DNA from: Gemmatimonadota bacterium
GTDB taxonomy: Bacteria > Gemmatimonadota > Gemmatimonadetes > Longimicrobiales > RSA9
DNA length: 12,467 nt
Direction: 5' to 3'
NCBI GenBank assembly: GCA_016207445.1
Contig: JACQPS010000207.1
Span: 1 to 12,467, forward strand
The notes below the pieces were generated by a model that saw nothing but the letters and a program-made list of their open reading frames with translations, ran no database searches and was not told the origin of the DNA. The translations under genes were made by a program, and so were the position numbers. Shown piece after piece: positions 7,062 to 12,467 of the stretch (its first letter is position 1; the number at the start of each line of letters is the position of its first letter).

Positions 7062-7717
7062 GCGACCGCCGCACGGAGCGGCTGCGCCATCAGCTCATCG
7101 AGGCGATCCGGGACGCCGGCATCCAGGACCTGGCGCTGCTGCGGGTGTTCGACGAGGTGCCCCGCCACGTCTTCGTTCCCGAGGCCGTGCAACACCGCGC
7201 CTACGAGGACGCGCCGCTCCCGATCGGCTGCGGCCAGACGACCTCGCAGCCCTCGCTCCAGGCGCTCTACCTCCAGCTCCTGGAGCTGCGCTCGACGGAT
7301 CGGGTGCTGGAGGTCGGCACCGGGAGCGGCTTTCAGACCGCGCTCCTGTCGCGCATCGCGGCGCACGTGTACTCGATCGAGCGGGTGGCCCAGCTCGCGC
7401 AGCGGGCGCGGGCCGCGCTCGATCTCCTGCGCATCGACAACGTGGCGCTGCTGGTCGGCGATGGCAGCATCGGCTGGGCCCGCTACGCGCCCTATGACGC
7501 CGTCCTGGTGGCGGCCGGCGCGCCGGCCGTGCCGGCGGCGCTGCTGGACCAGTTGGCCGTGGGAGGCCGCCTGCTCATCCCGATCGGGGAGCGCGACGAG
7601 CAGAGGCTTCAACTGTTCCGGAAAACGGAAGCGGGTGTGGCGAGCGAGGTCGTGGCCACCTGCTCGTTCGTGCCGTTGATCGGCCGCTATGGCTGGCCGG
7701 CGGATCGTCAGCGCTGA
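7058..7717 (+). CDS. pcm: Protein-L-isoaspartate O-methyltransferase (apparent CTG start)
   Basis: Pcm methylates isoaspartyl residues in damaged proteins using S-adenosylmethionine and so starts their repair. Numbering from CTG 7058 (219 residues), the family's N-terminal helix RLRHQLIEAIRDAGIQD spans 8-24. VPRHVFVPE (34-42), the GQTTSQP substrate motif (59-65) and EVGTGSGFQTALL (from 85, SAM binding) follow. VGDGSIGWARYAPYDAVLVAAG and GGRLLIPIG are also typical. No ATG, GTG or TTG occurs in this frame between the SurE end and GTG 7145. Starting at 7145 would delete the conserved helix and leave 190 residues. CTG 7058 makes a CTGA overlap with the surE stop, mirroring the GTGA and ATGA junctions in this run, so I prefer it. 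The product is certain; the start is not. Confidence 0.9.
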   Translation: MSDRRTERLRHQLIEAIRDAGIQDLALLRVFDEVPRHVFVPEAVQHRAYEDAPLPIGCGQTTSQPSLQALYLQLLELRSTDRVLEVGTGSGFQTALLSRIAAHVYSIERVAQLAQRARAALDLLRIDNVALLVGDGSIGWARYAPYDAVLVAAGAPAVPAALLDQLAVGGRLLIPIGERDEQRLQLFRKTEAGVASEVVATCSFVPLIGRYGWPADRQR

Positions 7718-7742
7718 CCGCGAAGGCGTTCCGCGCTTTCCT

Positions 7743-7746
7743 GGAG
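7743..7746 (+). promoter_or_regulatory. Ribosome binding site deciding the TTG start of dedA
   Basis: GGAG sits 6 nt before TTG 7753, while ATG 7765 has no ribosome site at usable spacing. This supports TTG as the dedA start. Confidence 0.6.
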
Positions 7747-7752
7747 AACCAC

Positions 7753-8373
7753 TTGTTCGAGAAGATGCTTTCGGCTCTGGCGGCCTTCGTGGTGGCGGCC
7801 CTGGCGAAGCTCGGCTACGCGGGCATCGTGCTGCTGATGGCGATCGAGAGCGCGTGCATTCCGCTGCCGTCGGAGATCATCATGCCGTTCTCCGGCTACC
7901 TCGTGCACACGGGGGCGATGAACCTGTGGCTGGTCGCGCTCATGGGCGCGATCGGCAACGTACTCGGCTCGCTGGTCGCGTATTACCTGGGCGCGCTGGG
8001 CGGCCGGCCGCTGGTAGAGAAGTACGGCAAGTACGTGCTGATCTCGCGCCACGACCTCGCGCTGGCCGACCGCTGGTTCGAGCGCTACGGCGACATTACC
8101 ATCTTCCTGGGGCGACTGCTGCCGGTGATCCGGACCTTCATCGCGTTTCCGGGCGGCGTCGCGCGCATGGCGCTCGACCGCTTCATCTTCTACACGTTCG
8201 TGGGCTCCTACATCTGGAGCCTGGGCCTGGCCACCATCGGAATGAAGCTGGGCGAACATTGGGATCGGCTCAGTGTCTACTTTCACCGCTTCGACGCCGT
8301 GATCGGCGCGCTCCTGGTTACCGGGGCGGCGTGGTGGATCTGGCGGCACGTGAAGTCGCTCCGGGAAGCCTGA
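7753..8373 (+). CDS. DedA-family (SNARE-associated/VTT) membrane protein
   Basis: A 206-residue polytopic inner-membrane protein of the DedA family, whose members include undecaprenyl-phosphate and phospholipid flippase candidates that depend on the proton gradient. Family marks are IESACIPLPSEIIMPFSGYL (31-50, with acidic E32 and E41), GNVLGSLVAYYLGALGG (68-84), and the re-entrant-loop signature GRLLPVIRTFIAFPGG (120-135) with Arg121 and Arg127. Further hydrophobic helices lie at about 145-165 and 183-198, followed by a basic end. TTG 7753 is chosen for its well-placed GGAG. The gene lies 35 nt after pcm with no terminator visible, so it may share the operon. Which lipid it moves cannot be told from sequence. 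Confidence 0.92.
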   Translation: MFEKMLSALAAFVVAALAKLGYAGIVLLMAIESACIPLPSEIIMPFSGYLVHTGAMNLWLVALMGAIGNVLGSLVAYYLGALGGRPLVEKYGKYVLISRHDLALADRWFERYGDITIFLGRLLPVIRTFIAFPGGVARMALDRFIFYTFVGSYIWSLGLATIGMKLGEHWDRLSVYFHRFDAVIGALLVTGAAWWIWRHVKSLREA

Positions 8374-10598
8374 GCTTCGGCGGCCGGCGCCCCGGGGCCG
8401 CCCACGCGCTGATCTGCGTCCTCCTGGTGGGCATGGCGGGCTCATCGGCCCGCGTGGCAATGGCAGCAGTGCAGGACACCGTCCCGGCACGTCCGGATTC
8501 CGTCTACCGGCTCGAAGGCCTCGTGGTGACGGTGACGCGGGGCGAGCAACCGGTGAACCGTATCCCGCGAGCGGTCTCGTGGCTCGAGCGGCAGACCGTG
8601 CAGCGGGCGCAGCAGACGCTCTCCCTCGAGGAGTCCCTTCGCTTCATCCCCGGCATCAGCGTGGAAAGCCGTCAGAACTTCGCGCTGGGCGATCGCATCT
8701 CCATCCGCGGCGTAGGGAGTCGCGCTCAGTTCGGCGTGCGCGGCATCAAGATCGTGGCGGACGGGATACCGCTCACGCTGCCCGACGGCCAGGCACAGCT
8801 CACGAACCTGGATCTGGGCTCCGCCGGCCGCGTCGAGGTGATCCGGGGACCGAGCTCGTCGCTGTACGGGAACGCGGGCGGCGGTGTGATTCTGGTGGAG
8901 ACGGAGCGGCCGGAGAGCGTGCCGCTGCGGCTCGAGCCGCGCGGGCTGGTCGGCGCGTTCGACCTGCGCAAGTGGCAGGGCAAAGCCTCCGGTGCGCTCG
9001 GGCCCGCCGATTACGTGCTCGATGCGAGCCGCACCACGGTCAAGGGCTTCCGCGCGCACGCGGCTGCGCACATGACCGCGGTGAACGCCCTGGCCCGCTG
9101 GGGCGTGAGTCCGCGCACAGGACTGGGGTTTTCCCTCAACTTCTACGATTCGCCTTTCGCCAAGAACCCGAGCTCGCTCGATCGCGCGACGGCGGATAGC
9201 GCACCCGAGAGTGCTCGCCTGTTCGTCAAACGGCAGGGGGCGGGCGAGCGGGCGCAGCAGGGGCAGGGAGGCGTGCACCTCCGGCACGCCCTCGATGCCG
9301 AGCGGGTGCTGGAGGCGTCTGCCTACGGCCTCTGGCGGGAGCTACTGAATCCGATCCCGGGGCGCATCATCGACCTGTCCCGGCAGGCCGGAGGGGTGCG
9401 CAGCGTGCTCCGTGGCCGCGCGTCCCTCTTCGGTCAGAGGTTCGGCTGGATCCTGGGCACCGACGTGGAGCTGCAGCGCGACGATCGGGTGGAGTTCGAG
9501 AACCGGGGGATCGACCCGGCGCAGGTGCCGGATTCGGCGCTGGATGATCTCGAGCCGGCCGCTGTGCCGGGGCTGGTCCAGAAGGGAGCGCTCCAGCTCG
9601 ATCAGGAAGAGCGTGTGCGGGGAGTCGGGCCCTTCGCCGAGCTGGACCTGGAGCCGGGCAGCCGGTGGAACCTCACCCTGGGGGCCCGCTACGACCGCTA
9701 CCGCTTCGAGGTGCGTGACCGGCGGACCCAGGAGGACACGGACGACTCCGGCGCCCGCGCGATGCACCAGCTCAGCCCGCTCATCGGCGTAGGATTTCGC
9801 GCGCACCCGTCGGTCAACCTGTATGGCAATTTCGCCACCGCCTTCCAGACGCCGACCACGAGCGAGCTGAGCAACCGGCCCGAGGGAGTGGGCGGCTTCA
9901 ATCCCGAGCTCGAACCGGAGCGGATCCGGAGCCTCGAGGCGGGCGTGAAGGGGACGATTCCCAGCGCGCGCTTCGCGTACAGCCTGGCCGCCTACCGGGC
10001 CCGCGTGCGGGACGCCCTCCTGCCGTTCCAGGTGCCGGGCAGCGAGGAGGTCTTTTTCCGCAATGCCGGCCAGACGCGACACGTCGGGGTCGAGCTCGCG
10101 GCGCAGTGGCAGGCGTGGAGCGGTCTCCGGACCCACCTCGCCTATAGCTGGTCGGACTTCGAGTTCACCGAATACGTCGACTCCGCCGGCTTCGACTTCT
10201 CGGGGCGGCAAGTCCCGGGCGTGCCAGCGCACCGCATTTTCCTGGCGCTGGCCTACGAACACCCGCTGGGCCTGTTCGGCGAGCTGCACCTGCGCTGGGT
10301 GGACGAGTTCTTCGCCAACGATTTCAACGGCCCGCCGCCCGGGAGCACACGCCCCGCCGACGACTTCGTGAACCCGGCCTACGCCGTGCTGGACCTGCGC
10401 CTCGGCTTCGATCGGGCGTTCGACGGGTTCGGCCTCGCCCCGTTCCTCGGCGTGAACAACGTGCTCGACGAGCGCTACAACGGCTCGATCGTGCCGAACG
10501 CGCTCGGCGCGCGCTTCTTTGAGCCCGCTCCCGGCCGTAACCTCTACTTCGGCGTTTCGCTTTCCTTCCGTCCCGCCTCGGCAACGCGCTTCCACTAG
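8331..10598 (+). CDS. TonB-dependent outer-membrane receptor, FecA-like
   Basis: This is an outer-membrane receptor for energised uptake of iron chelates or another large ligand. From GTG 8331 it has 755 residues. A signal peptide is visible: basic RR at 19-20, hydrophobic ALICVLLVGMAG (26-37) and a cleavage site near AMA-A (43-46). A TonB-box-like LEGLVVTVT (61-69) leads into the plug (SLEESLRFIPGISV, DRISIRGVGSR, VEVIRGPSSSLYGNAGGGVILVE). A long beta-barrel ends near NLYFGVSLSF, after which nine extra residues (RPASATRFH) follow the usual terminal aromatic. The start is uncertain. GTG 8331 or 8334 overlaps dedA by about 40 nt, CTG 8370 would give a shorter complete signal peptide with a CTGA overlap, and ATG 8433 would destroy the signal peptide. 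No N-terminal carboxypeptidase-like or secretin domain is present. The substrate is unknown; no siderophore genes are nearby. Confidence 0.93.
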   Translation: MVDLAAREVAPGSLSFGGRRPGAAHALICVLLVGMAGSSARVAMAAVQDTVPARPDSVYRLEGLVVTVTRGEQPVNRIPRAVSWLERQTVQRAQQTLSLEESLRFIPGISVESRQNFALGDRISIRGVGSRAQFGVRGIKIVADGIPLTLPDGQAQLTNLDLGSAGRVEVIRGPSSSLYGNAGGGVILVETERPESVPLRLEPRGLVGAFDLRKWQGKASGALGPADYVLDASRTTVKGFRAHAAAHMTAVNALARWGVSPRTGLGFSLNFYDSPFAKNPSSLDRATADSAPESARLFVKRQGAGERAQQGQGGVHLRHALDAERVLEASAYGLWRELLNPIPGRIIDLSRQAGGVRSVLRGRASLFGQRFGWILGTDVELQRDDRVEFENRGIDPAQVPDSALDDLEPAAVPGLVQKGALQLDQEERVRGVGPFAELDLEPGSRWNLTLGARYDRYRFEVRDRRTQEDTDDSGARAMHQLSPLIGVGFRAHPSVNLYGNFATAFQTPTTSELSNRPEGVGGFNPELEPERIRSLEAGVKGTIPSARFAYSLAAYRARVRDALLPFQVPGSEEVFFRNAGQTRHVGVELAAQWQAWSGLRTHLAYSWSDFEFTEYVDSAGFDFSGRQVPGVPAHRIFLALAYEHPLGLFGELHLRWVDEFFANDFNGPPPGSTRPADDFVNPAYAVLDLRLGFDRAFDGFGLAPFLGVNNVLDERYNGSIVPNALGARFFEPAPGRNLYFGVSLSFRPASATRFH

Positions 10599-10628
10599 GA
10601 GGGCCCGGTCCTTGCACTCCGGGCCTCC
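10598..10628 (+). terminator. Possible hairpin terminator after the TonB receptor
   Basis: GGAGG-G-CCCGG (10598-10608) pairs with CCGGGCCTCC (10619-10628), giving 10 pairs with one bulged G and a 10-nt loop. It begins at the last base of the stop codon. No U-run follows, so termination is only possible. The remainder of the gap to 10693 shows just the ribosome site of the next gene. Confidence 0.35.
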
Positions 10629-10680
10629 GCGGGCGGGCACGAGCGGCTGGTGCCGTTGCCCGAAACCGGTTCCTGGCAAG

Positions 10681-10687
10681 GGAGGAG
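10681..10687 (+). promoter_or_regulatory. Strong ribosome binding site for the barrel protein
   Basis: GGAGGAG, preceded by AAG, lies 6 nt before GTG 10694. It is the strongest Shine-Dalgarno match in the window and fixes the start of an exported protein. Confidence 0.7.
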
Positions 10688-10693
10688 TTCACG

Positions 10694-11473
10694 GTGGTGG
10701 GGTGGATGCGGCCAGCAGCGGGCGCGTGCCTGGTTCTTCTGTTCACGCTGGCGGGCGCGGCGGACGCGCAGCGGCCGAAGCTCGGCATAGGGGTTGGCGG
10801 CGGCGTCGTCCTCGGAACGAAGCTGATGGATTTCACGTTCCCCACGCAAATGGACGAGCAGGAGGTGCAGCTCGCGCAGCAAGTGGATATGGCCGACGTC
10901 GCGATCGCGAGCATCCACGCCGAGTGGTACGCGGGGGCACACTTCGCCGTGCGCGCTCACGCGGCCTGGGGCGCCGGCCGGACCGAGGCGTTCACCTCCT
11001 GCGCCGAGAGTCCCGAGTTCTGCGACGGCACGCAGGTCGAGCGCTCCAGGTTCGAGACCGGGTACGGCGCCGTGGCGGTCACCGCGCTCGATGCCGGCGT
11101 GAGCATCTGGCCCTGGACCCCGCGCAGTGTGGGCTTCGCGCCCTTCGTGACAGTCGGCGCGGGCGCCTTCCGCTACGACTTTCGCGCGGAGGGCGGCGAG
11201 GACCGCTTCTTCCGGCCAGCCGGCCCGCGCACGCAGCGTGCGCTCCTGGTCGGGCTCGGCGCGGACATGCACATCTGGCGCTCCCTCATGCTGCGGCTGG
11301 AAGGCGTGAACCACATGGTGGACCGACCGCTCGGCGCCACCGATTTCCGCAGCTTCGGCGAGCCGCGCGCGTCCACGGCCGGCGACCTGGGTGCGCGCAT
11401 GAGCAACGTGCGCCTCGCGCTCTCGGCGCACGTGTATTTCCCGTTCGGCGAGTCGTGGACCGTGCCGGACTGA
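10694..11473 (+). CDS. Exported probable outer-membrane beta-barrel protein
   Basis: A 259-residue protein with a clear signal peptide (MVGWMRPAAGACLVLLFTLAG, cleavage near ADA-Q at 25-26). The mature part has repeated alternating amphipathic strands, for example GIGVGGGVVLG (31-41), AHFAVRAHAAWGAGR (82-96), GYGAVAVTALDAGVSIW (123-139), GFAPFVTVGAGAFRYDF (147-163), ALLVGLGADMHIW (183-195) and VRLALSAHVYFPF (239-251). This is the pattern of small 8-10-strand outer-membrane barrels. Cys103 and Cys110 are seven residues apart in a likely loop and could form a disulfide in the periplasm or outside. No family name can be given. GTG 10697 is an alternative start. It follows the TonB receptor by 95 nt; common function is not shown. 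Confidence 0.8.
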   Translation: MVGWMRPAAGACLVLLFTLAGAADAQRPKLGIGVGGGVVLGTKLMDFTFPTQMDEQEVQLAQQVDMADVAIASIHAEWYAGAHFAVRAHAAWGAGRTEAFTSCAESPEFCDGTQVERSRFETGYGAVAVTALDAGVSIWPWTPRSVGFAPFVTVGAGAFRYDFRAEGGEDRFFRPAGPRTQRALLVGLGADMHIWRSLMLRLEGVNHMVDRPLGATDFRSFGEPRASTAGDLGARMSNVRLALSAHVYFPFGESWTVPD

Positions 11474-11558
11474 GGCGCGGATCTTTCGCGGAAGGGGGCC
11501 GGCGTTCTATCTTAGCTTGTCGGCAGCAATCCCACGGAGTCCGGCCCTCTCTCATTCC

Positions 11559-11563
11559 AGGAG
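11559..11563 (+). promoter_or_regulatory. Ribosome binding site deciding ATG 11571
   Basis: AGGAG lies 7 nt before ATG 11571, supporting this start over an in-frame TTG at 11517. The rest of the 97-nt gap from 11474 contains a lone TATCTT with no convincing -35 partner and no clear terminator. Confidence 0.6.
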
Positions 11564-11570
11564 CGCAGTG

Positions 11571-12125
11571 ATGCGAGGCGATGCCACTTCCGGGCGCACG
11601 CCTGCCTCGGGATCAGCGCCGCTTCCCCCCGTCGTGACCCGCCCCGCCGCGTCGCGCGGCGCGGCCTCCTCCAGCGGCGGCATGCTGCCGCCGTTCCTCG
11701 CCGGGGCCCCGCGACCGTCCGCGCCGGCCGCGCGACCGAGCTCGCGACCCGCTCCCGCACCTCCGGCCCGTCCCGTCTCCACCAGCGCGGCCGATGCGGG
11801 GCGCGCGGCGCAGAAGCAGCGTGACCCCTGGGCGGCGCCGGACGCGCCGCAGGAGTTTCCACTGGACGCGTTCATCATCCCGGAAGGCGCGGAGCGCTTG
11901 CCCGCCGGTGTCGCGGCGCCCGCCGCCAGCGCCGTGCCGCGGGGCGAAGCGCCAAAGGGTGCCCCCGCTGCCGCGCGCGAGCTCGCCGACCGGCTCGAGG
12001 CGCTGGCGCAGCGGCTGCGCCGGGAGGGTGCGGCGGCGCTCGGACAGGGCATGGCCAGCTCGGATCGGTTCGAGGTGCTGCTGGCCGGCTTGCTCGCGGG
12101 TTATCTCGCCGCACGGAATGACTAG
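11571..12125 (+). CDS. Hypothetical Ala/Pro-rich protein upstream of apt
   Basis: I do not recognise this 184-residue protein. Residues 1-80 are rich in Ala, Pro, Ser and Arg and look disordered, with a short hydrophobic motif MLPPFLAG (38-45). The middle holds DPWAAPDAPQEFPLDAFIIPE (85-105), the most protein-like and least biased segment, then another Ala/Pro linker. Residues 134-157 form a charged amphipathic helix (RELADRLEALAQRLRREG) and 166-182 a second helix (DRFEVLLAGLLAGYLAAR) that could pack as a small helical hairpin or touch a membrane. There is no signal peptide. A good ribosome site at 11559-11563 and the 8-nt overlap with apt argue that it is translated and coupled to apt. The high GC of its disordered part warns that some of the composition may simply reflect codon bias. 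Confidence 0.7.
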   Translation: MRGDATSGRTPASGSAPLPPVVTRPAASRGAASSSGGMLPPFLAGAPRPSAPAARPSSRPAPAPPARPVSTSAADAGRAAQKQRDPWAAPDAPQEFPLDAFIIPEGAERLPAGVAAPAASAVPRGEAPKGAPAAARELADRLEALAQRLRREGAAALGQGMASSDRFEVLLAGLLAGYLAARND

Positions 12126-12467
12126 GGTAGGCGCGGACCAGCTGGCCGAGCGGCTGCGCGCCCGCATCCGCGACATCCAGGACTTCCCGCAGCCGGGCAT
12201 CCTCTTCAAGGACATCACGCCGGTCCTGAGCGATCCGGACCTGTTTCCCGCGGTCGTGCGGCGGCTCGCCGACGAGCTCGCGCCGCTCGGCGTGGAGCAG
12301 GTGGTCGGCATCGAATCGCGCGGGTTCATCTTCGCTGCGCCGGTCGCGCTGCGTCTCACGAGCGGATTCGTGCCGGTGCGCAAGCCGGGCAAGCTGCCGT
12401 ACCGGACCATGCGCGTCGACTACGAGCTGGAGTACGGCACCGATGCGGTCGAGGCCCACGTGGATGC
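12118..12467 (+). CDS. apt: Adenine phosphoribosyltransferase (3' truncated by window)
   Basis: Apt makes AMP from adenine and phosphoribosyl pyrophosphate in purine salvage, in the cytoplasm. The first 116 residues are present and show the family's conserved blocks: RIRDIQDFPQPGILFKDITPVL near 17-38, VVGIESRGFIFAAPVALRL from about 65, and VRKPGKLPY near 90-98. The phosphoribosyl-pyrophosphate loop (VVDD-type) should follow just past the window end. ATG 12118 overlaps the stop of the preceding gene by 8 nt (ATGACTAG) and lacks a strong ribosome site, which suggests translational coupling. The reading frame is intact to the last base. Confidence 0.95.
   Translation, partial: MTRVGADQLAERLRARIRDIQDFPQPGILFKDITPVLSDPDLFPAVVRRLADELAPLGVEQVVGIESRGFIFAAPVALRLTSGFVPVRKPGKLPYRTMRVDYELEYGTDAVEAHVD

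Noticed and set aside
7714..7755. CTG at the pcm stop as a CTGA-coupled start for dedA
   Set aside because: It would add 13 residues not needed by the family, and TTG 7753 has a properly spaced GGAG. CTGA at stops is common because codons here mostly end in C or G.
8389..8398. Perfect 10-bp palindrome GCCCCGGGGC near the receptor start
   Set aside because: It lies within the signal-peptide coding region, has no loop and does not extend; expected by chance at this GC content.
9342..10679. 445-codon minus-strand open frame opposite the TonB receptor
   Set aside because: It is a shadow of the receptor; no domain, no ribosome site and skewed composition.
11485..11513. TATCTT with a weak upstream TTCGCG as a promoter for the apt-side genes
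   Set aside because: The -35 match is too poor to support a call from sequence alone.

Overview
The window is a very GC-rich stretch from a diderm bacterium. All genes are on the plus strand, and GTG, TTG and possibly CTG starts are common. A TonB-dependent receptor, a second probable outer-membrane barrel, signal peptides and a compact housekeeping gene string point to a Gram-negative lineage. The order DUF512 radical-SAM / der / plsY / gpsA / merR / surE / pcm / dedA fits Gemmatimonadota best in my judgement. That placement is from memory and is not proven by the sequence; Myxococcota and related phyla remain possible.

Layout. Bases 1-813 hold the 3' end of a TPR protein, followed by a five-copy degenerate 12-bp repeat and a good intrinsic terminator (869-904). 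Bases 947-1552 encode a cysteine-rich multi-zinc-ribbon protein with a DUF2007-like core. A short AT-richer island (about 1575-1625) carries a sigma70-like promoter, then a long GC-rich hairpin that ends just before the translation start of a tight gene run. From 1669 to 7717 the genes overlap by 1-4 nt or abut: DUF512 protein, GTPase Der, PlsY acyltransferase, GpsA dehydrogenase, a MerR-type regulator, SurE nucleotidase and Pcm protein-repair methyltransferase. This looks like one translationally coupled operon joining ribosome assembly, phospholipid entry (GpsA makes glycerol-3-phosphate, PlsY acylates it) and stress/stationary-phase repair (SurE-Pcm). DedA (7753-8373) and a FecA-like TonB receptor (about 8331-10598) follow with little or no gap, so the transcript may continue.

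After a hairpin-bearing gap comes a secreted probable barrel protein (10694-11473) with a strong ribosome site. Next is an Ala/Pro-rich hypothetical protein (11571-12125) whose stop overlaps the start of apt, adenine phosphoribosyltransferase, which runs off the window end. No intergenic stretch exceeds 300 bases, and the gaps are described in the entries. I see no RNA genes, CRISPR arrays, insertion sequences or prophage genes. The window is mainly core genome. The least explained items are the leader hairpin at 1626-1658, the apparent CTG start of pcm, the 12-bp repeat array at 824-882, the zinc-ribbon/DUF2007 protein and the uncharacterised partner of apt.
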